58,049 nucleotides of DNA from Ectopseudomonas mendocina (GTDB lineage Bacteria; Pseudomonadota; Gammaproteobacteria; Pseudomonadales; Pseudomonadaceae): assembly GCF_008041835.1 (NCBI RefSeq), contig NZ_VRYE01000001.1, positions 1 to 58,049 on the forward strand, written 5' to 3'. A program made the translations under genes and the position numbers. This document shows positions 24,209 to 33,697 of the stretch, piece by piece (positions within the stretch are counted from its first letter, which is position 1; each line of letters begins with the position of its first letter). The notes below the pieces were generated by a model. That model saw only the letters and a program-made list of their open reading frames with translations. It was not told where the DNA came from and made no database searches.

Positions 24209-25168
24209 TCAGTTGGCTGCCGGATCCGCCGCCAGGCGCCCGGCGTCCTGAAGCAAGGCCTTGAGGAACGCTTCCTGCAGTTCGGGGTCACTGCGCGTCA
24301 GCTCGATCAGACTCTGCTCCAGTTCACTGGCCTCTTCTTCAAGGCCCAGGTCGGACAGGCGTTTGACTCGATGAACCCATTGGTCGACATCATCGCCCTC
24401 AAGGTCATCGAAGATCAGATCATGTGCCTCGCGTAGCTTGCCGCGCAGGGTATGACTGACCATGAGCGTTGCTTCTGCGCGTGCGATGTCATCGCCAAGC
24501 TGGTCTTCAACGCTCAGTTGCAGCATGTTCAGACGGCCGATGTCCTGTTCGGTGAAGGGGCTGTCCAGCAGGTTGAGGCGCAGCACGCCGCTGTTGTCGG
24601 TGAGTAGCTCGAACTGCTGGTCACCCGCCTTGACCTGCACCGGGCGCTCGCTCCAGGGCAGGTTGGTGTATTCCATGCGCCTGTCGCGCTGCACCTCGTT
24701 GATGCTCGCCAGGTTCTGCTCAGCGCGCCCATTGGACTCGACGTTCATGAACGGGTTGAGCCCGGCCATGCCGTAACTGATCCAGTCGCGGGTCGCGGTT
24801 TCCGGCAGGCTGCCGAGCAATACGACATTGAGGATGTTGGCGCCCACACCGGCTACCACGGCTACTGCGCCCATTGGCACTTCGTAGAGTTCGCGCCAGG
24901 GTTGGTAGGGGGTGTAACGGTCGTAGCGACGGGTCACCTCGAAGGTCGTGACCTCGTAGCTCTTCTGGTCATGCACACGCACCCGGCGCTGCGGCAGCTC
25001 CAGCACCTTGGGTTCGCCGGCATCAATCTGCAACTGGTGATCCAGCAGTTTGCGTTCGACGCGCTCCTCGTGTTCGCTGCGTTGCGGCAACTGATTGGCG
25101 CAGCCGCTGAGGAAGAGGGCGCCGCACAGGGCGGCACCGATGAGGCGAAGGTTGTTGCTCGTGTGCAT
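24209..25168 (-). CDS. lipoprotein of unknown function (319 aa)
   Basis: The signal peptide ends L-F-L-S-G-C (Cys23), so the protein is a lipoprotein. The mature part has a Glu/Arg-rich stretch, a Tyr-rich R-R-Y-D-R-Y-T-P-Y-Q-P-W-R-E-L-Y-E, and one hydrophobic glycine-rich segment (V-A-V-V-A-G-V-G-A-N-I-L-N-V-V-L-L-G). The C-terminus is acidic and helical. No domain is recognised. It lies 20 bases downstream of proS on the same strand and may be co-transcribed with it. It converges with the methyltransferase gene. Confidence 0.75.
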   Translation of the reverse strand: MHTSNNLRLIGAALCGALFLSGCANQLPQRSEHEERVERKLLDHQLQIDAGEPKVLELPQRRVRVHDQKSYEVTTFEVTRRYDRYTPYQPWRELYEVPMGAVAVVAGVGANILNVVLLGSLPETATRDWISYGMAGLNPFMNVESNGRAEQNLASINEVQRDRRMEYTNLPWSERPVQVKAGDQQFELLTDNSGVLRLNLLDSPFTEQDIGRLNMLQLSVEDQLGDDIARAEATLMVSHTLRGKLREAHDLIFDDLEGDDVDQWVHRVKRLSDLGLEEEASELEQSLIELTRSDPELQEAFLKALLQDAGRLAADPAAN

Positions 25169-25188
25169 GATGTCTCGGTAGGGCGTGA

Positions 25189-26904
25189 TCAGCGGCGGAT
25201 ACGGGCTTGCAGGAAAGGCAGGATCTCGGCCAGCGGCACGGCTTGCGGGTCGGTTTCGGCGCGGCTCTTGTACTCGAGGTTGCCCTCGGCCAGGCCACGG
25301 TCGCTGACCACGACGCGGTGCGGAATGCCGATTAGCTCCATATCGGCGAACTTGATGCCGGGGCTGGTTTTCTTGTCGCGGTCATCCAGCAGCACTTCAT
25401 AGCCGGCGGCAGTCAGCTCGGCATACAGTTTGTCGGTGGCTTCGCGCACCTGCTCGGTTTCGTAGCGCAGCGGCACCAGGGCGATCTGGAAGGGCGCCAG
25501 TGCGTCGTTCCAGCGAATGCCGCGCTCGTCGAAGTTCTGCTCGATGGCAGCAGCCACCACGCGCGATACACCGATGCCGTAGCAGCCCATGGTCAGGGTC
25601 ACCGGCTTGCCGTTCTCGCCGAGCACCTGGCAGTTCATGGCCTCGCTGTACTTGGTGCCGAGCTGGAAGATGTGGCCGACTTCGATGCCGCGCTTGATTT
25701 CCAGAGTGCCCTGGCCGTCCGGGCTGGGGTCGCCGGCAACGACGTTGCGCAGGTCGGCAACCTCCGGCAGCGGCAGGTCGCGTTCCCAGTTGACGCCAAA
25801 GTAGTGCTTGTCTTCGATGTTGGCACCGGCGGCGAAATCGCTCATCAGCGCTACGCTGCGGTCGATGATGCAGGGGATCGGCAGGTTGACCGGGCCCAGC
25901 GAGCCGGGGCCGGCGCCGATGGCTGCGCGAATCTCGGCTTCGCTGGCCATCTGTAGCGGGCTGGCCACCTGCTCCAGGTTGGCGGCCTTGATCTCGTTGA
26001 GTTCGTGGTCGCCACGCACGATCAGGGCGATCAGCTTGCCTTCCTCGGCGGCGTGCACCACTAGGGTCTTGATGGTCTTCTCGATGGCCAGGCCAAAACC
26101 TTGAACCAGTGCATCGATGGTCTTGGTATCGGGGGTATCGACCAGGCGCATCGCTTCGGTCGCAGCACCGCGCGTTTTCTCGCGCGGGATGGCTTCGGCT
26201 TTCTCGATGTTGGCGGCGTAGTCGGAGACATTGCTGAAAGCGATATCGTCTTCACCCGAGTCGGCCAGCACATGGAATTCGTGCGAGCCGGTGCCGCCGA
26301 TGGAGCCGGTATCGGCCTGTACCGGGCGGAAGTTCAGGCCCAGGCGGCTGAATACATTGCAGTAGGCCTGGTGCATGCGGTCGTAGGTTTCCTGCAGGGA
26401 AGCCTGGTCGGCATGGAAGGAGTAGGCGTCCTTCATGATGAACTCACGGCCGCGCATCAGACCGAAGCGCGGACGGATCTCGTCACGGAACTTGGTCTGG
26501 ATCTGGTACATGTTGATCGGCAACTGCTTGTAGCTGTTCAGCTCGTTGCGGGCCAGATCGGTGATCACTTCTTCATGAGTCGGGCCGACGCAGAATTCGC
26601 GATCATGACGGTCCTTGACGCGCAGCAGCTCGGGGCCGTATTGCACCCAGCGACCGGACTCCTGCCACAGTTCGGCCGGCTGAATGGCTGGCATCAGCAC
26701 TTCCAGTGCGCCGGCTGCGTTCATTTCTTCGCGCACCACGGTCTCGACCTTGCGCAGCACGCGCAGGCCCATCGGCAGCCAGGTGTACAGGCCGGAGGCC
26801 AGCTTGCGGATCATGCCGGCACGCAGCATCAGCTGGTGGCTGATCACCACGGCATCGGAGGGGGTTTCTTTCAGGGTCGAGAGCAGGAACTGACTGGTAC
26901 GCAT
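25189..26904 (-). CDS. proS: prolyl-tRNA synthetase
   Basis: ProRS charges tRNA-Pro with proline in the cytoplasm. The 571-residue length and the start [15 protein letters not shown] match the bacterial type (E. coli 572). Class II motifs are visible: motif 1 near L-P-M-G-L-R-V-L, motif 2 [17 protein letters not shown], and motif 3 C-Y-G-I-G-V-S-R. Between motifs 2 and 3 lies the large INS editing domain (about 225-405), which in bacterial enzymes removes Ala from tRNA-Pro. The ATG at 26904 was chosen by homology; the frame stays open upstream. Confidence 0.96.
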   Translation of the reverse strand: MRTSQFLLSTLKETPSDAVVISHQLMLRAGMIRKLASGLYTWLPMGLRVLRKVETVVREEMNAAGALEVLMPAIQPAELWQESGRWVQYGPELLRVKDRHDREFCVGPTHEEVITDLARNELNSYKQLPINMYQIQTKFRDEIRPRFGLMRGREFIMKDAYSFHADQASLQETYDRMHQAYCNVFSRLGLNFRPVQADTGSIGGTGSHEFHVLADSGEDDIAFSNVSDYAANIEKAEAIPREKTRGAATEAMRLVDTPDTKTIDALVQGFGLAIEKTIKTLVVHAAEEGKLIALIVRGDHELNEIKAANLEQVASPLQMASEAEIRAAIGAGPGSLGPVNLPIPCIIDRSVALMSDFAAGANIEDKHYFGVNWERDLPLPEVADLRNVVAGDPSPDGQGTLEIKRGIEVGHIFQLGTKYSEAMNCQVLGENGKPVTLTMGCYGIGVSRVVAAAIEQNFDERGIRWNDALAPFQIALVPLRYETEQVREATDKLYAELTAAGYEVLLDDRDKKTSPGIKFADMELIGIPHRVVVSDRGLAEGNLEYKSRAETDPQAVPLAEILPFLQARIRR

Positions 26905-27027
26905 GTTTGGCCGTTCTGTCGGTTGCGAGGGCTTGGAATAGGCCGGCATTGTACGGTGCCTATACAGTGGCGTACAGGACGGGTGCAGGCGCGAAAGAGC
27001 GACTGCGCATGCCGGGAGGATTAAAAA

Positions 27028-27441
27028 GTGGGATTGACTGCCCTTGAGGTTCAGAACCTGATTCGCGCAGGGCTGCCGATGGCCGAGGATCTCGATCTGC
27101 GGATTGATCGCCTGGACGAGGATGGGGTGCTGGCTCGTGTGCCTTTTCACGCCAAATTGGTGCGTCCGGGTGGCACTCTCTCCGGCCCAACCATCATGGC
27201 GCTGGCGGATGCGGCGATGTATGCCGTGGTGCTGGGGCGTCTCGGTCGAGTGGAAATGGCGGTGACGTCCAACCTGAATATCAACTTTCTGGTCAAACCC
27301 AAACCGGTGGACTTGTTGGCCGAGGCGCGCATATTGCGTTTGAGTTGGCGTCAGGCAGTTTGTGAAGTGTCGTTATATTCGCTTGGTAATGAGAATGAAT
27401 TGGTGGCGCATGTAACGGGGACTTATGCTTTGCCCCTTTAG
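27028..27441 (+). CDS. PaaI-type hotdog thioesterase
   Basis: The GTG at 27028 follows GGGAGGATT and starts a 137-residue hotdog-fold protein. Marks are [25 protein letters not shown], with the helix Asp/Ala region of PaaI-like acyl-CoA thioesterases, then [10 protein letters not shown] and the last strand A-H-V-T-G-T-Y. The usual catalytic Asn/Asp lies in G-P-T-I-M-A-L-A-D. The physiological acyl-CoA is unknown. It is divergent from proS. Confidence 0.85.
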   Translation: MGLTALEVQNLIRAGLPMAEDLDLRIDRLDEDGVLARVPFHAKLVRPGGTLSGPTIMALADAAMYAVVLGRLGRVEMAVTSNLNINFLVKPKPVDLLAEARILRLSWRQAVCEVSLYSLGNENELVAHVTGTYALPL

Positions 27442-27462
27442 AGCACTGAGCCAGAAATAGAG

Positions 27463-27490
27463 AAACCCGGCTAAGGCCGGGTTTCGTTTA
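27463..27490. terminator. bidirectional terminator between convergent genes
   Basis: AAACCCGGC (27463-27471) and GCCGGGTTT (27476-27484) flank a 4-base loop. It serves the thioesterase gene on one side and the OprD-type porin gene on the other. Confidence 0.85.
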
Positions 27491-27514
27491 TTCCGCTATC
27501 GAGTAGCGCTGAAG

Positions 27515-28798
27515 TTACAGAACGCTCAGCGGGTATTCGATGATCACGCGGAAGTCATTGTTGTCGGAGCCGTAGTTGGCATTTTGTACGCTGTTAGCGC
27601 GATAGATGGCGCTACGAAGACGGAAGGAAAGGTCTTTAGCGGCGCCTTCCTGAATGACGTACTTGGTTTCGAAGTTGAACTCGTTTTCTTCACCTTCTTC
27701 GGTGCCTGGACCGTAGTCGATGTTATCGCCGGTGATGTAGCGAGCCATGAAGCTGAGGCCAGGAATACCATACTCAGCCATGTTCACGTCGTAACGAACC
27801 TGCCAGGAGCGCTCGTCTTTGCGGTCAAAGTCAGAGTACTGGACCGAGTTAGCCAGCCAAATGGTACCGCCGCCGTCAATGCCGTAGTTGTAGGCAGTGT
27901 CGCCGGAGGAGCGCTGGTGGGCGATTGTGAAGGTGTGGGCACCCAGAGAATAGGCTGCTGCCAGGCTCCAGATCTTATTGTCCACATCGCCAGACAGCTT
28001 GCGACCATCGTCGTCGGTTTTGTAGGCATTCAAATCGAAGTTCAGAGCCTGATTTTCCGCCAGCGGCAGGTTGTAGTTCAGGTTGATGTACTTCTTCTTG
28101 AAGTGGTCTTCGACGTCGGATGCGTGAATTGCACCGCTGAAGTTGTCAGTAAAGCTGTAGCTGGCGCCAACAATGTTGGCTTCGGTCAGCGCGCGACCGT
28201 CACGGCCAGTGCCCGTTTGACGGCTGATGGCAGTGAAGCGGCCTGCGGTCAGCTCAAGGCCTTCGATCTCATTACTGGTCAGAAGGGTGCCGGTTGCGAC
28301 TTCAGGCAGGATACGTGCGTCATCGGTAGAGAAGACCGGGCTAGCGACGATCTGGTTGCCGTACTTCAATACGGTGTCGGAGATGCGGAATTTCACAGCA
28401 CCGCCAACTTCACTCTGGGTATCTTCAGCTTCACCTTCACCGTTTTTGGAGAACTGGCCAATGCCAGCACGACCTTTACCAGTATCCAGCTTGATGCTGC
28501 TCAGGGAGTGAGCGTCGACGCCTACACCAACGGTGCCTTGGGTGAAGCCGGACTCGTACATCAGGCGAATGCCCAGGCCGAATTCTTCGCTGTAGCCGTT
28601 GCGCTTAGCGGAAGCCCCATCGGTAGTGGTGTCTGCGCCGTTTTTGTAGTCACGATTGTGATACAGGGCACGGTTAAAGATGTTGAAGCTGCTGTCTTCG
28701 ATAAAGCCGTTCGACTCGGACTGGCTAGCAGCCACGGCCATTTGGCTGGTGCCCGCGGCGACTGCCAGGGCGATTACGCTCCACTTCATCACTTGCAT
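27515..28798 (-). CDS. OprD family outer-membrane porin
   Basis: GGAG precedes the ATG at 28798, giving 427 residues with a signal peptide (M-Q-V-M-K-W-S-V-I-A-L-A-V-A-A-G ending A-V-A-A). The mature start S-N-G-F-I-E-D-S-S-F-N-I-F-N-R-A-L-Y is the OprD family signature. Others are Y-E-S-G-F-T-Q-G-T-V-G-V-G-V-D and F-K-K-K-Y-I-N-L-N-Y. Family members are 18-stranded channels for amino acids or small carboxylates, and the substrate class cannot be assigned by eye. The C-terminus is E-Y-P-L-S-V-L rather than the usual terminal aromatic. Confidence 0.9.
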   Translation of the reverse strand: MQVMKWSVIALAVAAGTSQMAVAASQSESNGFIEDSSFNIFNRALYHNRDYKNGADTTTDGASAKRNGYSEEFGLGIRLMYESGFTQGTVGVGVDAHSLSSIKLDTGKGRAGIGQFSKNGEGEAEDTQSEVGGAVKFRISDTVLKYGNQIVASPVFSTDDARILPEVATGTLLTSNEIEGLELTAGRFTAISRQTGTGRDGRALTEANIVGASYSFTDNFSGAIHASDVEDHFKKKYINLNYNLPLAENQALNFDLNAYKTDDDGRKLSGDVDNKIWSLAAAYSLGAHTFTIAHQRSSGDTAYNYGIDGGGTIWLANSVQYSDFDRKDERSWQVRYDVNMAEYGIPGLSFMARYITGDNIDYGPGTEEGEENEFNFETKYVIQEGAAKDLSFRLRSAIYRANSVQNANYGSDNNDFRVIIEYPLSVL

Positions 28799-29451
28799 CG
28801 TGATTGCTCCTTTGGTTTGGAAGAGTTGCGCTGCCCACTGTTTTTTTATATGGGCGGCTCTTTCTTTTTGTGTCGGCGGTAACTTATAGCACGCAGCCAA
28901 GGTTGGCGATAGTTACAGTCTATTCGTTGCGACTTCTGCGGCTCCGTGTCGCATGGAGTTGAGGGAATGTCGCAAATGTGTAGCTCTGCAGCGCGTGCTA
29001 CGGCTGGCCGACGTTTTCGCGTTTCTGCTGTGCCGGGTATCGCTGTTATTGATCGACTGCACGGCTTGCCGGGCATTGTGCTGGACATTAGCAAGAGTCG
29101 TGCTCAAAACCGGATGTGCTCTGTAAAACCTTGTTTTTACGCTGTGTGGGGCCTTATGTCAGGTCAGCGGACTCAAGGGTGGCGCGGGTTTGTCGCGACT
29201 GGGTGTGCTGTCGGCAGTTCGCAGTCAGGGGCCTGTTTGGGCCTGGCCAGGGCTTGCATGGGGTAACGCCTGGGGGCATGCATTACGAGAAGAAGCATCA
29301 TGTTGCACGGCTGCGGTGCGTCTCAGTATCGAGTGCCTTGCGCTGGTGCAGGGGCTGCGGATGAATTGTCCGATGGGCCCGCGTATGCTGCGCGCCATCG
29401 CGTGGCTCAGGCGCTACGCTTGAGTGATCTGTTCAAAGGAGAAGAATCGCC
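28799..29451. other. 653-base intergenic region between the porin and HIT genes
   Basis: The left part is the leader of the porin gene (minus strand), which includes A-rich stretches. The middle and right parts show several short open frames in both directions, but none has a convincing ribosome binding site plus family sequence. The best is a frame from 29300 starting M-L-H-G-C-G-A-S-Q-Y-R-V-P-C, which looks faintly like a broken lipoprotein gene but runs into the HIT gene. I see no RNA gene or clear repeat here. Confidence 0.5.
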
Positions 29452-29883
29452 ATGTTCGCTCTGGATTCACGTCTTCAGCAGGATTGCCTGCTGGTCGGGG
29501 ACTTTGCATTGAGTCGTCTGCTGTTGATGAACGATGCCCACTACCCCTGGTTTATCCTCGTTCCGCGTCGAGAGGAAGTGAGCGAGCTGTTCCAGCTCGA
29601 TGCGGCCGATCAGCGTCAGCTGTGGCAGGAAACCACGCTGCTGGCCGAAACCCTCAAGGATACTTTTGCCGCCGACAAGATGAATGTCGCCACGCTTGGC
29701 AATGTGGTGAGTCAGCTGCATATGCATGTGATCGTGCGTCGGCGCGATGACATTGCCTGGCCCGCGCCGGTCTGGGGGCGGCATCCGGCGCAGCCTTACG
29801 AGGCGAGTCAGGTCGAGCAGATCATCGCCAGGTTGCGGCTGGTGCTGACCAGGGATTTTCAGTTTGCCGGAGAGCCTGCATGA
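29452..29883 (+). CDS. HIT domain protein
   Basis: AAAGGAG precedes the ATG. The 143-residue product is a histidine-triad protein with P-W-F-I-L-V-P-R near residue 32 and the core N-V-V-S-Q-L-H90-M-H92-V-I. The first His of the usual H-x-H-x-H is Gln88, as in many HIT nucleotide hydrolases of this branch. The substrate is unknown. It overlaps slyX by 4 bases (ATGA), so the two form an operon. Confidence 0.9.
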   Translation: MFALDSRLQQDCLLVGDFALSRLLLMNDAHYPWFILVPRREEVSELFQLDAADQRQLWQETTLLAETLKDTFAADKMNVATLGNVVSQLHMHVIVRRRDDIAWPAPVWGRHPAQPYEASQVEQIIARLRLVLTRDFQFAGEPA

Positions 29884-30086
29884 GCCTTGAGTCGCGGATC
29901 ATGGAGCTGGAAAGCCGCCTGGCTTTTCAGGATGACACCATTCAGGCATTGAGTGATGAGCTGGTCGAGCAGGGCAAGCGTATCGAGCGCATGCAGTTGC
30001 AGCTAAAGGTTCTGGCGCGTCGCCAGGAAGATCTGAGTGGGCAGGCGGGGATTGCCGAAGACCAAGCGCCGCCTCCGCACTATTGA
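29880..30086 (+). CDS. slyX: SlyX family protein
   Basis: The 68-residue product is almost entirely one coiled coil: [20 protein letters not shown]. It has the SlyX family C-terminus ending P-P-H-Y. Function is unknown in the family. Its start lies in the stop of the HIT gene, and a terminator follows. Confidence 0.9.
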   Translation: MSLESRIMELESRLAFQDDTIQALSDELVEQGKRIERMQLQLKVLARRQEDLSGQAGIAEDQAPPPHY

Positions 30087-30090
30087 TGTG

Positions 30091-30118
30091 AAAAAGCCCG
30101 GTTTCCCGGGCTTTGCTT
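30091..30118. terminator. terminator between slyX and the cold-shock-domain gene
   Basis: AAAGCCCGG (30093-30101) and CCGGGCTTT (30106-30114) around a 4-base loop, with an A run on the left and T-rich sequence on the right, can serve both convergent genes. Confidence 0.85.
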
Positions 30119-30128
30119 TGGCTGCCGC

Positions 30129-30752
30129 TCAGCGCCGCGCAGGGGGCGCTGCGATCACGTCTTCGGCCTGCAGGCCCTTGTCACGCTGCATGACCGAGAA
30201 CTCCACACGTTGGCCTTCGACCAGTACGCGGTGGCCTTCGCCGCGAATGGCGCGAAAGTGCACGAAGATATCCTCGCCCGAGTCGCGGGAAATGAAGCCA
30301 AAGCCTTTGGATGTATTGAACCACTTGACCGTGCCAGTCTCGCGATCGTCATCGCCGAAGCTGCTGCTGACGCTGGTAGGCTGCGAGGGTGCGCGTTGTT
30401 CTGGGCTGCGAGGGGCGGTCTTCAGGTGTGCGGCAAGGTTCAGCGCCACGGCGACGAGCAGGGTCAGCAGTGGCAGCCAGATGGCTGGTTGACCGCCAAT
30501 GTTGGGCAGTGGGGCAAGCAGGATCAGACTTTGTATCACCGTGGCCAGTATCAGCAGTGCAGAAGACAGGCCGAGCAGTTGCTGCCGTGCAGCCGGAGCG
30601 CTCTGTTGTTGCGAGGCGGCCAGCAGGTTGAGCAGGCCAGTCAGTGCCAGGTAGACGGCATCAGGGGTGGTCAGCAATGAAGTGGAAAAACCGGGTACGG
30701 CGCAAAGCAGCAGGGCAGCAAACCCTGTAACGAGATGGGCAATCTTCAACAT
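30129..30752 (-). CDS. membrane protein with C-terminal cold-shock domain
   Basis: The ATG at 30752 gives 207 residues. The first 120 have four hydrophobic segments (from [13 protein letters not shown] to [15 protein letters not shown]). A Pro/Ser linker follows. From about residue 143 to 205 lies a cold-shock domain, [15 protein letters not shown] with RNP1 K-G-F-G-F-I and RNP2 D-I-F-V-H-F. It should bind single-stranded RNA or DNA at the cytoplasmic face of the inner membrane. Similar proteins occur in other pseudomonads, but their role is not established. Start choice is by the membrane segment; the ribosome binding site is weak. Confidence 0.82.
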   Translation of the reverse strand: MLKIAHLVTGFAALLLCAVPGFSTSLLTTPDAVYLALTGLLNLLAASQQQSAPAARQQLLGLSSALLILATVIQSLILLAPLPNIGGQPAIWLPLLTLLVAVALNLAAHLKTAPRSPEQRAPSQPTSVSSSFGDDDRETGTVKWFNTSKGFGFISRDSGEDIFVHFRAIRGEGHRVLVEGQRVEFSVMQRDKGLQAEDVIAAPPARR

Positions 30753-30923
30753 CTTCGATGAACTCACTAATTGATGATGACTCAAGGTGTTGCGGAGGGA
30801 GCGCGCTTCGCTAGTGGCCAACTGAACGGCCATGGCGCGCGCCGGTATACAAGGTTGGCCATGCCACAGGAAGGTGATATGGCAGGCCGGCCTATTTAAC
30901 AGCAAAGAAGATGGCTTCTCAAA

Positions 30924-31991
30924 TCAAGCGCTTACTATCGCTTCGCTGATCGCGGGGTGTACCTGATTGCGTCCTGCACGCTTGGCTTGATAGAGCGCAT
31001 CATCGGCACGGGTCAGGAGGGATTCGTACGTGTCACTGTTTTCGGCCATGGCGCAGCCGAAGGACGCGGTGATGCTGTCGAGAACCTGGTCGGTGCGTCT
31101 GACCTTGACCCGCAGGGACTGAATCTTGTTGCGCAATTGTTCGGCGAAGGTCAGTACCTCGTCCAGGCTGGCGCAATTGCGCAGCACGACGCAGAACTCC
31201 TCGCCCCCATAGCGCGCTGCGAAAGCCTCGGGTGGCAACAGGTCGCGCAGCAGTTGGCCGACATGCTGGAGTACGCGGTCGCCCAGTGGATGGCCGTACT
31301 GGTCGTTGAACTGCTTGAAATGATCGATATCCAGCATCAGCAACGCCAGCCCGTCTGTTGACTCGCTCAGGGCGCGTTCCAGCAGGCGGGTAAAGGCGTG
31401 GCGATTGAATACGCGGGTCAGGCTGTCGAGCGTTGCAGCCAGGTGGGCGCGCTCCAGTTGGCTACGCAGATGGGTTATTTCCTGCTGTGCGGCGCGCAGG
31501 CGATAGAGGAATTTTTCCTGCTGGTCGTGCATCAGTTGCGTGCTTTCCTGCAGCTCGCTGAGCACGCCCGGCAGATCGTCGATGATCGGCTCCTGCAGGG
31601 CGCTGAGACCCTGGCTCAGGCTCTGCTGGTAGTGCTGGCTACCGATCACGCTGCTGGAGACGTCGCCTTCGATATCGTCGACCGGCTCGATGACTTGTTG
31701 CTGGCCGGAGCGTGCTTCTTCCAGTTCGCCGCGGATGATGTAGTCGCGAAACAGGCGGCTGGCGGTTTCCGGGGGGAATAAGTCGAAGTCCTCGACCACC
31801 TTGTCCAGGCGTCGGTTGAGTTCGGGTTCGCTGCCTCTGCTGTAGGTGTACCACAGTGCATAGTGCACCGGGTTAGGCGGTATGGCGTGGCGCATCATCA
31901 GCGGCACCGCTTGTTTCAGTAGTTCCGCCGCCTCGCGGGTTTCTTCCGGGTAGAGGTTGATGATGCTGGGCGGTTTGTTCGCTTGACTCAT
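30924..31991 (-). CDS. GGDEF-domain diguanylate cyclase
   Basis: The C-terminal GGDEF domain (about 188-345) has L-T-R-V-F-N-R-H-A-F, L-D-I-D-H-F-K-Q-F-N-D and the active signature R-Y-G-G-E-E-F (262-266). It should make cyclic di-GMP from two GTP. The allosteric I-site R-x2-D just before the signature is absent (L-L-P-P-E-A instead), so product inhibition is probably weak. The N-terminal 180 residues are soluble and helical (Y-P-E-E-T-R-E-A-A-E-L-L, P-P-N-P-V-H-Y-A-L-W-Y), with a coiled coil at 150-185 that likely mediates dimerisation. The ATG at 31991 is chosen by the family N-terminus; an in-frame ATG lies at 32027. Confidence 0.9.
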   Translation of the reverse strand: MSQANKPPSIINLYPEETREAAELLKQAVPLMMRHAIPPNPVHYALWYTYSRGSEPELNRRLDKVVEDFDLFPPETASRLFRDYIIRGELEEARSGQQQVIEPVDDIEGDVSSSVIGSQHYQQSLSQGLSALQEPIIDDLPGVLSELQESTQLMHDQQEKFLYRLRAAQQEITHLRSQLERAHLAATLDSLTRVFNRHAFTRLLERALSESTDGLALLMLDIDHFKQFNDQYGHPLGDRVLQHVGQLLRDLLPPEAFAARYGGEEFCVVLRNCASLDEVLTFAEQLRNKIQSLRVKVRRTDQVLDSITASFGCAMAENSDTYESLLTRADDALYQAKRAGRNQVHPAISEAIVSA

Positions 31992-32027
31992 TGCGGCAGG
32001 AACTCGCTGGCTAACAGGCCAGAGCAT

Positions 32028-32462
32028 AGATCAGGGGATAACTATGTGCCTAATGAAAAGGCCCGGATGACCGTAATGCTGTTCACATAAGAAATGGTCG
32101 GACGCGATGAGTCCCCTCGCCCCTTTGGGGAGAGGGTTAGCAGGCTGTTGAAAAACTATCTGCGTTGCCACTGCTGCGTTAAAAACAGGCTCGTGCGCGA
32201 GTCCGATCAAAATGCTCATTTACAGCTCGTAAACTCCGCTTTTTCGCCTATTTTTGCCTTGCATTGGCTGCCTCGCCTACGTTTTTCAACGGCCTGTTAG
32301 GGCGGGCCGCGTTCGGAGAGGGGAAAACTGGCAGGTTTGCGGTGTTTTCAGCCCTCTCCCCCAGCCCCTCTCCACTAGGCGTGCCCCCAATAAATGGGAG
32401 AGGGGAGCCAAGCGTGTGCAACCTTAAGTGAACAGCATTCCCGGATAACCGGGCCTTGGGGG
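32028..32462. other. repeat-rich region between the cyclase and dps
   Basis: No gene is supported. The stretch is built of nested repeats: a C-rich/G-rich hairpin at about 32112-32136, the MITE-like element at 32141-32296, and CCCTCTCC / GGAGAGGGG-type inverted sequences at about 32350-32405. The dps terminator may be among these. Confidence 0.7.
32141..32296. repeat. MITE-like element, 156 bp, with TTAG target duplication
   Basis: The ends are inverted repeats, CAGGCTGTTGAAAAAC (32141-32156) and GTTTTTCAACGGCCTG (32281-32296), 15 of 16 positions matching. Both sides are bordered by TTAG (32137-32140 and 32297-32300), a plausible 4-bp target duplication of the YTAR type known for IS5-group transposases. 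There is no coding capacity. The interior contains a near-palindrome (TTTACAGCTCGTAAA). A part of it recurs near 55,635. Confidence 0.7.
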
Positions 32463-32933
32463 TCAGGCTGCGAGCAGACTGCGCAGCATCCAGGCGGTTT
32501 TCTCGTGTACCTGCATGCGTTGGGTCAGCAGATCAGCCGTCGGTTCGTCACTGACCTTGTCGAGCAGCGGGAAGATATCGCGAGCAGTGCGCACCACGGC
32601 TTCCTGGCCCTGAACCAGCTGTTTGATCATCTCTTCTGCCGTGGGCACGCCTTCTTCTTCCTTGATCGACGACAGGCGAGCGTACGCGGCGTAGGTGCCC
32701 GGTGCCGGGAAGCCCAGAGCGCGAATACGTTCGGCAATGGCGTCGACGGCCAGGGCCAGTTCGGTGTACTGCCCTTCGAACATCAGGTGCAGGGTGTTGA
32801 ACATCGGGCCGGTGACGTTCCAGTGGAAGTTGTGGGTCTTCAGATACAGCGTGTAGGTGTCGGCAAGCAGGCGCGAAAGGCCTTCGGCAATGGCGGCGCG
32901 ATCCTGTTCGGCGATTCCGATATTGATTTCCAT
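32463..32933 (-). CDS. dps: Dps-type ferritin (DNA starvation/stationary phase protein)
   Basis: Dps forms a 12-subunit shell that oxidises and stores iron with H2O2 and can protect DNA. The 156-residue product has the ferroxidase helix [15 protein letters not shown] and, about 30 residues on, [11 protein letters not shown], completing the intersubunit iron site. The C-terminus K-T-A-W-M-L-R-S is typical. There is no Lys-rich N-terminal tail, so DNA binding may be weak. AAAGGAG precedes the ATG. Confidence 0.93.
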   Translation of the reverse strand: MEINIGIAEQDRAAIAEGLSRLLADTYTLYLKTHNFHWNVTGPMFNTLHLMFEGQYTELALAVDAIAERIRALGFPAPGTYAAYARLSSIKEEEGVPTAEEMIKQLVQGQEAVVRTARDIFPLLDKVSDEPTADLLTQRMQVHEKTAWMLRSLLAA

Positions 32934-33013
32934 GATTTCTCCTTTCAGTTGGTCCGGGCGTGGCCCGCATGATGAGTGAAGGCTAACACGCGGGCTGCCA
33001 GGATGAACCTGGC

Positions 33014-33499
33014 TTATATCAATGAATACGATGTTTGGATGTTGTCGATAACGAACGGTTCATTTTCAATGGGTCGCATCCGCTCGTCCTGTTGCTCGGC
33101 TGGGGCTGTGGCCAATGCGTGCAGGGCGCTGCACAGTTGCCGGATCTGTCCGCTGTCAGGCTTATGATCGCTGCCCTCCGGGGCCTGATCCAGCAAGGTG
33201 CGTAACCGGTCGAGGCTAAGCAGCAGGATATCGCCCAGCAGGCTGTCGAAGGTCATGGCGCCGCAACGCAGGGCGTCGAGTACGTCCTCGATGGCTTGTG
33301 GTAACGGCATCAGTGCGTTGAGCTCGACGTAACCCAGGTTGCCCTTGAACGTATGGATCAGGCGAAACAGCTCGCGCAGTCTTTCCGCGCTTTTGGGCGC
33401 TCGTTCAAGCTCGATCAGCAGTAGTTCGCAGCGTGGTAGCTGCTCGGCGGCTTCGAGGCGAAAGTCTTCCGGCAGGTCGCTGGGCAGGTCGCAGTGCAT
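33014..33499 (-). CDS. Hpt-domain protein
   Basis: The 161-residue protein has a histidine phosphotransfer motif, L-F-R-L-I-H49-T-F-K52-G-N-L-G, in a four-helix arrangement, so His49 is the likely phosphoacceptor. An upstream helix ([11 protein letters not shown]) is typical of Hpt domains in CheA-like or phosphorelay proteins. No kinase or receiver gene adjoins it; the partner is unknown. The C-terminal 40 residues are variable. GGAGAACG precedes the ATG. It is divergent from aspS. Confidence 0.85.
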   Translation of the reverse strand: MHCDLPSDLPEDFRLEAAEQLPRCELLLIELERAPKSAERLRELFRLIHTFKGNLGYVELNALMPLPQAIEDVLDALRCGAMTFDSLLGDILLLSLDRLRTLLDQAPEGSDHKPDSGQIRQLCSALHALATAPAEQQDERMRPIENEPFVIDNIQTSYSLI

Positions 33500-33697
33500 G
33501 GTCGTTCTCCTGGCGGGAGGCTTTATCGATTATAGAAGCCATCTGCCGGGCGGCTGCGTCATGGCGATTTACGCTATATAATCCCGCTCTTTATCGGCGT
33601 GCGACGTACAGTTGGACGTTTGCTGCGGTGTGGCTCCTGCCCAGGGCGCTGGGGGCTGCCTGACCTATCCAAGACCTTAGAGAAGCGAAACACGATC

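Noticed and set aside
29300..29512. Small frame starting M-L-H-G-C-G-A-S-Q-Y, a possible lipoprotein before the HIT gene
   Set aside because: It has no proper signal peptide, only a weak ribosome binding site, and runs 61 bases into the well-supported HIT gene. At best it is a decayed remnant.
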